Assembly: GCA_963696625.1 (NCBI GenBank)
Contig: CAVOKZ010000038.1
Span: forward strand, 62,001-126,000
Origin: JAWVFN01 sp963696625
Lineage (GTDB): Bacteria; Actinomycetota; Thermoleophilia; Solirubrobacterales; 70-9
Length of the DNA stretch: 64,000 nucleotides
Direction: 5' to 3'
Below, one piece after another: positions 41,822 to 48,960 of this stretch. The notes beneath the pieces were generated by a model. The model was not told where the DNA came from, did not search any database, and was given only the letters and a program-made list of their open reading frames with translations. Position numbers and translations under genes: made by a program. The stretch's first letter is position 1, and each line of letters begins with the position of its first letter.

Positions 41822-41875
41822 CTTCGGTTCCTCACTCGCGCTGGCTCGAACAACGTGTTGGGTGACAACACCTAG
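41818..41875. repeat. CTAG-bounded element, family B, short copy
   Basis: 58 bases, CTAGCTTCGGTTCCTCACT to GTTGGGTGACAACACCTAG, exactly filling the space between the convergent tetR and F420-oxidoreductase genes and giving each its TAG stop. Compared with the copy at 38797 it lacks about 74 inner bases. Confidence 0.82.
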
Positions 41876-42801
41876 GGCGCCAGCGCTTCGATCAGCCCCC
41901 CGACCTTGTCGGGAGTCGTGATCGGCGTGATCACGGGAAGCGTGATCCCGCCCTCGACGTAGGCGTCGAGCCGCGCCTTCATCTCCTCGGGGGAGCCGAA
42001 GATGAACGTCTCCTCGATCAGCTCCCAAGGGGCGGCCTCGCCCGCCTTCTTCCTGTCCTTGGCGTGCCAGGCCTCGACCATCTCGTCGATCTGCTCGCCG
42101 TAGCCCAGCCAGCGGAAGAAGGCCTCGTAGACGGGCACTGTTATGTAGGAGGAGAACATGAACCGCGCCAGCGGCTCAACCTGCTCGCGCTCGCCGGCGA
42201 GGCAGAAGAAGCGGCACCAGAGCTCGAATCCCTGCGGTGCCCCTTCGACCCCCTTGACCACCTGCGGCAGCCCTGCGAGCGGCAGGAAGTTGGTCATCGC
42301 GCCCTGGGTCTTCTGCTTGGCGAGCTCGAGCATCTTGCCGCGCAGCGCCGCGAGCACGATCGGGATCGGCTCGGCCGGCGGGCTCTCGAGCTTGAAGCCG
42401 CCCGGGCCACGCTCGCCGGCGAAGGCGTTCTGGAGGAAGTCGACTCGCTCGGAGATCGTCGTAAGCGGCTTCTCGAACGGCATCCCGTTCCAGCCCTCGA
42501 TGATGCGGTCCGAGGAGGCGCCGATGCCGAGCACGAAACGCCCCTTCGAGGCGTCCTGGAGCGCCGCCGCCTGCTGGGCGAGCAGCGCCCGGCCGCGCTG
42601 GGGCACGCCGACGACGCCTGTCCCGAGCCGCATCTCCTTGGTCCAGACCGCCGACAGCGCCAGCGGCGTGAACCCGTCGGGGCCGTTGGTCTCGCCCGAG
42701 ACGAGGTCGGTGTAGCCGGCCGCCTCCGCGCGACGCACAAGGTCCTCGCTCTGTGCGAGCGGGGTCAGCGGCAGCGGCAAGGTCAGCCCCCAGGGGGTCA
42801 C
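41872..42801 (-). CDS. LLM-class F420-dependent oxidoreductase
   Basis: 309 residues, luciferase-like barrel: LAQSEDLVRRAEAAGYTDLVSGETNGPDGFTPLALSA, MRLGTGVVGVPQRGRALLAQQAAALQDASKGRFVLGIGASSDRI (in sections). The pattern fits the F420-dependent branch (methylene-H4MPT reductase/alcohol dehydrogenase-like). GTG 42801 lies seven bases after TAGGCT on the minus strand. Shares a compact divergent promoter with the membrane protein gene at 42832. Confidence 0.88.
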   Translation of the reverse strand: MTPWGLTLPLPLTPLAQSEDLVRRAEAAGYTDLVSGETNGPDGFTPLALSAVWTKEMRLGTGVVGVPQRGRALLAQQAAALQDASKGRFVLGIGASSDRIIEGWNGMPFEKPLTTISERVDFLQNAFAGERGPGGFKLESPPAEPIPIVLAALRGKMLELAKQKTQGAMTNFLPLAGLPQVVKGVEGAPQGFELWCRFFCLAGEREQVEPLARFMFSSYITVPVYEAFFRWLGYGEQIDEMVEAWHAKDRKKAGEAAPWELIEETFIFGSPEEMKARLDAYVEGGITLPVITPITTPDKVGGLIEALAP

Positions 42802-42808
42802 GGCGGCC

Positions 42809-42825
42809 AGCCTATGTAATAGGTT
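42809..42825. promoter_or_regulatory. back-to-back divergent -10 hexamers
   Basis: AGCCTA (TAGGCT on the minus strand) at 42809-42814 and TAGGTT at 42820-42825 are only five bases apart, each six or seven bases from its GTG. The whole intergenic space is 30 bases, so both genes must share one melted region. Confidence 0.55.
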
Positions 42826-42831
42826 GGCTCG

Positions 42832-43317
42832 GTGGACCTTTCGCGTCTACGGGGATCGGAGGCAATCGGCGCGGCCGCGGGGCTGGTGTTGATCATCAGC
42901 CTGTTCCTCCAGTGGTTCTCGCTGAGCGGGGGCCAGGAGCGTTTCGACCAAGACGCCTGGATCTGCGGAACCGGCAACACCTCCTGCTCGGCCTGGGCGA
43001 CCTTCCCGATTCTGCGCTGGCTACTGATCCTCGCCGCGCTCGCCCCGCTGATCCTCGCCTACCTCGTGGCCGCCGACGCCGAGCTCTCGTGGCCGGCGGG
43101 CGAGGTGACGACGATCGTCGGTTTCACCGCGATCGTCCTCATCGGCTACAACGGCATCGTCGACAAGCCCGGCTCGACCATCCAGGAGTTCGGCATCAGC
43201 CTCGCATGGGGCTACTGGGTCGGGTTGCTCGCGGCGATCGCGCTGGCGGTCGCCGGAGGCCTCCGCACGCTCGAAAGCGGCGGCGGCGCGCCGCGAAAAC
43301 CGCCGGCAACGTACTGA
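42832..43317 (+). CDS. four-segment membrane protein
   Basis: 161 residues, four membrane segments (about 11-31, 66-86, 93-113 and 126-146). A loop with two cysteines (WICGTGNTSCSAW) lies outside between segments 1 and 2. GTG 42832 is six bases after TAGGTT. No family recognised. The glpX gene starts 20 bases after its stop. Confidence 0.7.
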   Translation: MDLSRLRGSEAIGAAAGLVLIISLFLQWFSLSGGQERFDQDAWICGTGNTSCSAWATFPILRWLLILAALAPLILAYLVAADAELSWPAGEVTTIVGFTAIVLIGYNGIVDKPGSTIQEFGISLAWGYWVGLLAAIALAVAGGLRTLESGGGAPRKPPATY

Positions 43318-43337
43318 CCGCTAGCCTCCGCGGTGGC

Positions 43338-44366
43338 ATGACCGAGCAGGAACACGTGATCTCCCACGACGTGCGCTCGGGCGCCAAGCCCGACCGCAAC
43401 CTCGCCCTCGAGCTGGTCCGTGTGACCGAGGCCGGTGCCCTCGCGGCCTCGCGCTGGGTCGGCCGCGGCGAGAAGGAGAAGGCCGATGGCGCCGCCGTCG
43501 ATGCGATGCGGCTGATGCTCGACACGGTGCCGATGGACGGCACGGTCGTGATCGGGGAGGGGGAGAAGGACGAGGCGCCGATGCTCTACAACGGCGAGCA
43601 GATCGGCGACGGCAGCCCGCCGGTCGTCGACATCGCCGTCGATCCGCTCGAGGGCACGACGCTGACCGCCCGCGGCATGCCCGCTGCGCTCTCGGTGATC
43701 GCGCTGTCGGAGCGCGGCACGATGTTCGACCCCGGCCCCTGCGTCTACATGGAGAAGATCGCGACCGGCCCGCGCGCCGCGGACGTGATCAGCCTCGACG
43801 ACCCGCTCGAGAAAGTGATCGGCAACATCGCCGAAGCCAAGGGCGGCGAGCCCTCCGACGTCAGCGTCGTAATGCTCGACCGCCCCCGCCACGAGGAGGC
43901 GGTCGCGGCGCTGCGCGAGATCGGCGCCAGCATCCGCTTCATCTCCGATGGCGACGTGGCCGCGGTTCTGCTCGCGGTCAGCCCCAACACCGGCATCGAC
44001 CTGCTCTGGGGGGTCGGGGGCACCCCCGAGGGCGTGCTCTCCGCCGCTGCGATCAAGTGCCTCGGCGGCCGCATCCTCGGCAAGCTCTGGCCGCGCGACG
44101 ACGACGAGCGCAAGGCCGCGATCGACGCCGGCTACGACCTCGACCGCGTGCTCGACACCGACGACCTGATCTGCGGCGATGACGTCTTCTTCGCCGCCAC
44201 CGGCGTCACCGACGGCGACGTCCTCGACGGCGTCCGCACCCTCGACAACGGCAACGCCACGACCGAGTCGCTGGTGATGCGCTCGCGCTCGGGCACCGTG
44301 CGACGGGTGCAGGCGACCCACGACCGGCCAAAGCTCCGCGAGGTCACCGGTGGGCGTTACGGGTAG
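43338..44366 (+). CDS. glpX: fructose-1,6-bisphosphatase class II
   Basis: 342 residues. Class II signatures VIGEGEKDEAPMLYNGE and DIAVDPLEGTTLTARG (lithium-sensitive phosphatase metal site), later WGVGGTPEGVLSAAAIKCLGG and CGDDVFFAATGVTDGD. It hydrolyses fructose-1,6-bisphosphate in gluconeogenesis; this is the class used by actinobacteria. ATG 43338 lies ten bases after TAGCCT. The stop TAG is directly followed by an inverted-repeat element. Confidence 0.95.
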   Translation: MTEQEHVISHDVRSGAKPDRNLALELVRVTEAGALAASRWVGRGEKEKADGAAVDAMRLMLDTVPMDGTVVIGEGEKDEAPMLYNGEQIGDGSPPVVDIAVDPLEGTTLTARGMPAALSVIALSERGTMFDPGPCVYMEKIATGPRAADVISLDDPLEKVIGNIAEAKGGEPSDVSVVMLDRPRHEEAVAALREIGASIRFISDGDVAAVLLAVSPNTGIDLLWGVGGTPEGVLSAAAIKCLGGRILGKLWPRDDDERKAAIDAGYDLDRVLDTDDLICGDDVFFAATGVTDGDVLDGVRTLDNGNATTESLVMRSRSGTVRRVQATHDRPKLREVTGGRYG

Positions 44367-44441
44367 CGGCCACCAGCCTGCTCTCCTTTCGAGCAGCTGC
44401 TTGCAGCTGCGAAGTAGTGATGGGCGGGCGCTTGTGGCCGC
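44366..44441. repeat. inverted-repeat element between convergent genes
   Basis: GCGGCCACCAGC (44366-44377) pairs with GCTTGTGGCCGC (44430-44441), 11 of 12 positions, with an inner stem GCAGCTGC/GCAGCTGC. Its first G completes the TAG stop of glpX, as in the CTAG elements, but the right end has no CTAG. Could act as a terminator for both glpX and the convergent YihY gene. Confidence 0.6.
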
Positions 44442-44461
44442 GACTTTATGGCGAAGCCGTC

Positions 44462-45391
44462 TTACCCCTCCGTCGGCAGGAAGCCGATGTCGTCCCGTTC
44501 GTGGCGCAGCGAGTTGATCACCGCGCCGGCGAGCAGGGCGAGGCTGATCAGGTAGAACCAGAGCAGGGCGACGAGGATGAAGCCGATCGTTCCACCGAGG
44601 CGGGTGAGGTCGGAGATGTTGTCGAGGTAGAAGGGGAAGGCGTAGTTGCCGATCCCGGTCGCGACCGTGAAGAAGAGGGCACCCGGCCACACCGACGGCC
44701 ACGGCATGTGTCCCTTCGGAACCGCCCAATAGATCGCGGCGGCGACGGCGAAGGTGGTGACCGCGGCGCCGACGATCAGGATCGCGATCCGCACGGCGCC
44801 GAAGTCGGAGAGGCCCCAGGGAAGGTCTTCGGCCTGGGCGAGGGCGGCGCTCTCGACCGCCGGGATCGCGACGCTGGCGACGAGCAGCAGCATCAGCGCC
44901 AGCAGCATCACCAGCGACCACCGCTTCTGCTCGACCCAGCCGCGGCATTCGACGTGGTAGATCCGGCAGAAGGCGGTGTCGACCGCGCCCCAGAAAGAGG
45001 CGCCGATCCAGATGCCGCCGATCGCGGCGGCGATTCCGATCGTCGCCGAGCTGTCGCGGACGCGGTCGATCGCGTTCTGCAGCGAGCCTTCGCCGACGTT
45101 GGGGAAGAGGCGCTGGAGGTCGCTGACGACGCTGTCTTCGATGCCCTGGCTGTTGACGACCTGGCCGAAGATGAACAGCACCAGCAGCGCGAACGGGAAC
45201 ACCGCGAGCATCAGGTTGTAGGCGATCATCCCGGCGAGGCCGGTGACGTTCTCCCTATAGGCCCGGTTCCAGAATGCCCGCCCCCAATCCTTGGCTATCT
45301 GCACGCGTAACCGCCCAATGCCGCGGTGTAGTACTCGGGGCTCGAGCAACTTCGCCGCTTCTCGGTGGTTTTGAGTAGCGGCAACCCCCAT
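44462..45391 (-). CDS. YihY/BrkB family membrane protein
   Basis: 309 residues, six membrane segments. The family core FWNRAYRENVTGLAGMIAYNLMLAVFPFALLVLF near the start, ASFWGAVDTAFCRIYHVECRGWVEQKRWSLVML and GGTIGFILVALLWFYLISLALLAGAVIN are all present. YihY proteins were once called RNase BN in error; the role may be lipid or envelope transport. ATG 45391 is used; a GTG nearer the conserved part (LRVQIAKDWG) could be the true start. Confidence 0.85.
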   Translation of the reverse strand: MGVAATQNHREAAKLLEPRVLHRGIGRLRVQIAKDWGRAFWNRAYRENVTGLAGMIAYNLMLAVFPFALLVLFIFGQVVNSQGIEDSVVSDLQRLFPNVGEGSLQNAIDRVRDSSATIGIAAAIGGIWIGASFWGAVDTAFCRIYHVECRGWVEQKRWSLVMLLALMLLLVASVAIPAVESAALAQAEDLPWGLSDFGAVRIAILIVGAAVTTFAVAAAIYWAVPKGHMPWPSVWPGALFFTVATGIGNYAFPFYLDNISDLTRLGGTIGFILVALLWFYLISLALLAGAVINSLRHERDDIGFLPTEG

Positions 45392-45409
45392 GCAGGCGGC
45401 ATTCGGGGC

Positions 45410-45438
45410 TTGACTTCAGAATGTATAGCGGGTAATAT
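45410..45438 (+). promoter_or_regulatory. rpoD promoter
   Basis: TTGACT at 45410-45415, exactly 17 bases, then TAATAT at 45433-45438: a near-consensus principal-sigma promoter, unusual here because most genes show only a -10 hexamer. The expected start site is about 45445, leaving a leader of about 133 bases. Confidence 0.75.
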
Positions 45439-45450
45439 CATCGAACACAC

Positions 45451-45521
45451 GTTTGAGATTGGCTAGGGGTAATCCCGGCAATCACTCAAACGCGGGCTGC
45501 AGTTTGCGGGCCCGCGTTTTT
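45451..45521 (+). promoter_or_regulatory. structured rpoD leader with terminator-like hairpin
   Basis: GTTTGAGATTG (45451-45461) can pair with CAATCACTCAAAC (45479-45491; two bases bulged). A second stem, ACGCGGGC (45490-45497) with GCCCGCGT (45510-45517), is followed by TTTTT. Two bases at the border belong to both stems. This is either a transcription attenuator for the sigma factor or the end of a short independent RNA of about 75 bases. It does not match a riboswitch class I know. Confidence 0.5.
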
Positions 45522-45577
45522 CTGGCCTTAAGGGCCGACAGTAAACCTGACGACAAGAAAGACAGGTACACCAACGG

Positions 45578-46685
45578 ATGCTAGTTGCGGAGCTTCAGGA
45601 ACTCGAAGAAGTAAAGACGCTGATCAACAAGGGTCAGCAGCTCGGCGTGCTCACTTACGGGGACGTCGCCTCCGCCGTGTCCGAGGTCGACCTCGACGAA
45701 TCTGACGTCGAGGACCTCTACGGACACCTCGAGAAGTCCGGCATCGAGCTGGTCGAGGACGTCGACCCGGCCCAGAAGAAGGCGGCCGAGGCGGTCGAGC
45801 GTTCCGACGGCAAGCGCGGCCGGCGCAAGGCCAAGACCACTCTTGATCTGAAGCCTGACATGACGACGGACAGCCTCCAGCTGTTCCTCAAGGACATCGG
45901 CAAGGTCCGTCTGCTCACCGCCCAGGAAGAGGTCGACCTCGCCAAGCGCATCGAGCGCGGCGACCTCGACGCGAAGCAGAAGATGGTGGAGTCGAACCTC
46001 CGCCTCGTCGTCTCGATCGCGAAGAACTACCGAAACCAGGGCCTGCCCTTCCTCGACCTGATCCAGGAGGGCACCCTGGGCCTCGTCCGCGCGGCGGAGA
46101 AGTTCGACTACCGCAAGGGCTTCAAGTTCTCGACCTACGCGACCTGGTGGATCCGCCAGGCGATCGCCCGCGCGCTCGCCGACAAGGCGCGGACGATCCG
46201 CATCCCGGTCCACGTCGTCGAGAAGCTCAACAAGATCGGCCGTGCCGAGCGCAAGCTCGTCGACCGAGCTCGGTCGCGAGCCGACCCCGGAGGAGATCGC
46301 CGAGGTCACCGGCATCGAGCCCGACGAGGTCGACTCGATCAAGCGCTCCGCCCAGGCGCCGGTCTCGCTCGAGAAGCCGGTCGGCGACGAGGAGGAGTCG
46401 GAGTTCGGTCAGTTCATCGCCGACGAGAAGGCCGAGTCGCCGTTCGACCGCGCCGCCGACCTGCTCACCAAGGAGGCCCTGCGCGAGGCTCTCGAGAACC
46501 TCTCCTACCGGGAGCGCCGCGTGCTCGAGCTCCGTTACGGGCTCGGCGGCGAGCACCCGCGGACCCTGGACGAGGTCGGCCGCACCTTCAACGTGACGCG
46601 CGAGCGGATCCGCCAGATCGAGAACCAGTCGCTGAAGAAGCTTCAGTCTCTGGCTGAGGCTCAGAAGCTGCGCGAAGTCGCGTAA
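45578..46685 (+). CDS. rpoD: principal RNA polymerase sigma factor (frameshifted)
   Basis: About 368 residues after repair. Region 1.1-like part (ELQELEEVKTLINKGQQLGVLTYGDVASAV), region 1.2 (SLQLFLKDIGKVRLLTAQEEVDLAKRIERGD), region 2 (ESNLRLVVSIAKNYRNQGLPFLDLIQEGTLGLVRAAEKFDYRKGFKFSTYATWWIRQAI in sections), region 3, and region 4 with LEVGRTFNVTRERIRQIE-type helix-turn-helix. The frame breaks near 46261: AERKLV must join TELGREPTPEEIAE by skipping one G. An essential gene can hardly be broken, so a sequence error is likely. Confidence 0.93.
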
Positions 46686-47041
46686 TCGAGCGACCGCCCG
46701 AACTCAAGGACGCGACGCGCCGTACCCGGCTCGCCGGCGAGCGGACTCAACTCGCTTGGTGGCGAACCGGGCTGACGGCGTTGGCTGTGGCGCTGGCTCT
46801 TGGACGCGTCGTTCCTGAGCTCGGCAACAGCGCCACCCAATGGCCGTACACCGTGGTCGGCGCCGCCTTCGCCCTCTACGGGGTGTGGCTGATGGTCTAT
46901 GGGACCGTGCGCCTGCACGCGGTCGAGCGCGCGCTTGCGCGTGGCGAGTATGCGTCGCCGCCCGATCGGATGCTCGCCGGCCTCACCGCAGCCGGGGCGA
47001 TTCTCGGTCTCGCCACGGTGGTGCTGATCCTGGTCGACTGA
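46685..47041 (+). CDS. DUF202 (YidH-type) membrane protein
   Basis: 118 residues. The DUF202 hallmark LAGERTQLAWWRTGLTALA followed by three membrane segments is clear. The hallmark begins upstream of every ATG/GTG/TTG in the frame, and the frame is closed by a TGA at 46655. The only near-cognate start codon between the two is ATC 46685, which overlaps the rpoD TAA stop by one base (TAATC), like the common TAATG coupling. Function unknown; DUF202 proteins are small inner-membrane proteins. Confidence 0.82.
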   Translation: MERPPELKDATRRTRLAGERTQLAWWRTGLTALAVALALGRVVPELGNSATQWPYTVVGAAFALYGVWLMVYGTVRLHAVERALARGEYASPPDRMLAGLTAAGAILGLATVVLILVD

Positions 47042-47139
47042 GACAGTCGACCCGGATTTCTTGGCTGCGGGACAACCGAAGTTGGCTAGGTAGTCCATCC
47101 GGCTAAAGCGCTTCCCACCAGGGCCCGATAGGGGCAGAG

Positions 47140-48285
47140 ATGTTTGACATCGATGCCGCCCTCAAGCAGCTGGTCAAGAACGAAGGCTCCGACCTTCACG
47201 TCAAGGTCGATGCCCCGCCGATGGCCCGTGTCCACGGCCACCTCGGGCCGCTCAAGATCGGCTCCGCAAAGCCCAAGGCGCTGACCGCGAAGGACGCCGA
47301 GATGGCGCTGAAGGCGATCCTCAAAGACACCGCGAAGACGAAGGAGTTCGCCGAGGAGGGCGAGGCCGACTTCTCCTATGAGCTCAAGGGTGTCTCGCGC
47401 TTTCGCGTCAACGCCTTCCGCCAGCGCGGCAAGGTCTCGATCGCCTGCCGCGCGATTCCGCTCGCGGTGCGGACGATCGACGACCTCGGCCTGCCCGAGG
47501 TGATGCACGAGCTCGCCGAGATCCCGCGAGGGATCATCCTGCTCACCGGCACGACCGGCTCGGGCAAGTCGACGACGCTCGCGGCGATGATCGACCACAT
47601 CAACTCGACCCGGGCACGGCACGTGGTCACGCTCGAGGACCCGATCGAGTACCTGCACCCCGACAAGGAGTCGATCATCAACCAGCGCGAGATCGGCTCC
47701 GACACCAAGAGCTTCGCCCAGGCGATGCGCCGGGTGCTGCGCCAGGACCCCGACGTGATCCTCGTCGGCGAGATGCGCGACGAGGAGACCGTGCACACGG
47801 CGCTGTCCGCGGCCGAGACCGGCCACCTCGTGCTCTCGACGCTCCACACCCTCGACGCCTCGGAGACGATCAACCGGATCATCGACTTCTTCCCGCCCCA
47901 TCTGCAGCAGCAGGCGCGGGTGATGCTCGCCTCGACCCTGAAGGGTGCGATCTCGCAGCGGCTCGTCCCGCGCGCCGACGTCGAGGGCCGCGTCGCGGTC
48001 GCCGAGATCATGGTCACCACCGGCCGGATCCAGGACCTGATCCTCAATCCCGAGGAGACCGGGCGGATCACCGAGGTGATCGCGGAGGGCGGCTTCTACG
48101 GGATGCAGACGTTCGACCAGGCGCTGCTCGGTCACGTCGAGCGCGGTGAGGTCTCCGAGGAGGTCGCGATGGAGGCCGCCTCGAGCCCGCACGACTTCAA
48201 GCTCATGCTTTCGGCCGGGGGCCAGCGGGCCAGCGGTATCGAGCAGGTCAACGGCGGTAAGAAGAAGCAAAAGGCGGCCGCGTAA
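47140..48285 (+). CDS. PilT-family ATPase (first paralog, PilT/PilU-like)
   Basis: 381 residues. The N-terminal PAS-like part (DIDAALKQLVKNEGSDLHVKVDAPPMARVHGHL), Walker A GTTGSGKSTTLAAM, the Asp box LEDPIEYLH, Walker B-like DPDVILVGEMRDEET and the His box SAAETGHLVLSTLHT are complete. AIRNLIREG-type motif is replaced by RIQDLILNPEET, as in some PilU-like paralogs. It powers pilus retraction or helps PilT. First gene of the pilus locus; the next gene starts in its stop codon (TAATG). Confidence 0.92.
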   Translation: MFDIDAALKQLVKNEGSDLHVKVDAPPMARVHGHLGPLKIGSAKPKALTAKDAEMALKAILKDTAKTKEFAEEGEADFSYELKGVSRFRVNAFRQRGKVSIACRAIPLAVRTIDDLGLPEVMHELAEIPRGIILLTGTTGSGKSTTLAAMIDHINSTRARHVVTLEDPIEYLHPDKESIINQREIGSDTKSFAQAMRRVLRQDPDVILVGEMRDEETVHTALSAAETGHLVLSTLHTLDASETINRIIDFFPPHLQQQARVMLASTLKGAISQRLVPRADVEGRVAVAEIMVTTGRIQDLILNPEETGRITEVIAEGGFYGMQTFDQALLGHVERGEVSEEVAMEAASSPHDFKLMLSAGGQRASGIEQVNGGKKKQKAAA

Positions 48286-48938
48286 TGCGCCAGGCGATCA
48301 ACGAGAACCCGGTCGTCCAGGCCGCCGTCATAGGGATCCTGCTCGTGCTCGGTGCGGTGCTCGTGCTGGCCCAAATGGGGGGCAGCGACAGCGGCAGCGA
48401 ATCGGCCGCGACGACTCCGACCTCGACCACCGTCACCGGTCCGACCGGGGCGACTGCCGACGTCACCGCCAGCACCGACGGGACGAGCGCGAGCGTCACC
48501 GCCACGGTGACGCCGCCGGCGGGCTACCCGACGGCTCCCGTCGCGCCGGCTGCGGCGCCGCTCGGGCCGTTCGAGGCGGGGCCGGGCCTGCCCCCGCGGG
48601 TCTTCGCCGGCTACGAGACCGGCAAGACCGTCGTGCTTTACGTGTACAACCCGAACGGGATCGAGGACCGCCAGGTGCTCGCCGCCGTCAACGGCCTCGA
48701 CGGCGATTCGAGCCTCGCGGTGTTCACCGCCCCCGAGAAGGACATTGCCCGCTATTCGCGCATCACCCAGGGTGTCGGGGTCAGCCAGGTGCCGGCCCTG
48801 ATCGTGATCGCCCCCAAGCAGGGGGGAGGGGAGCCGAAGGCGACGGTCAGCTACGGCTTCCGCGGCTCCGGGAGCGTCACACAGGTCGTGCGGGACGCGG
48901 TCTACAAGGGCAAAACCCTCGGCTACGACCCCGGCTGA
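48285..48938 (+). CDS. membrane-anchored thioredoxin-fold protein in the pilus operon
   Basis: 217 residues: one membrane segment (about 12-30), a Thr/Ser/Pro-rich linker (about 35-95), and a C-terminal domain with the pattern of a thioredoxin fold: KTVVLYVYNPNGIEDRQVL, then GVGVSQVPALIVIAP with the cis-proline. The active-site CxxC is missing (NPNGIED in that place), so it is not a disulfide enzyme. Between pilT-like and pilB, it may be a structural part of the pilus machine. No family name recognised. Confidence 0.75.
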   Translation: MRQAINENPVVQAAVIGILLVLGAVLVLAQMGGSDSGSESAATTPTSTTVTGPTGATADVTASTDGTSASVTATVTPPAGYPTAPVAPAAAPLGPFEAGPGLPPRVFAGYETGKTVVLYVYNPNGIEDRQVLAAVNGLDGDSSLAVFTAPEKDIARYSRITQGVGVSQVPALIVIAPKQGGGEPKATVSYGFRGSGSVTQVVRDAVYKGKTLGYDPG

Positions 48939-48960
48939 CCCCGACCGTGGGTGAGAAGAC

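Noticed and set aside
44462..45391. YihY as ribonuclease BN
   Set aside because: The old annotation is known to be wrong; the protein is an integral membrane protein with no nuclease motif.
45451..45521. Known riboswitch in the rpoD leader
   Set aside because: No conserved core of any class I know was recognised; kept only as an attenuator or small-RNA candidate.
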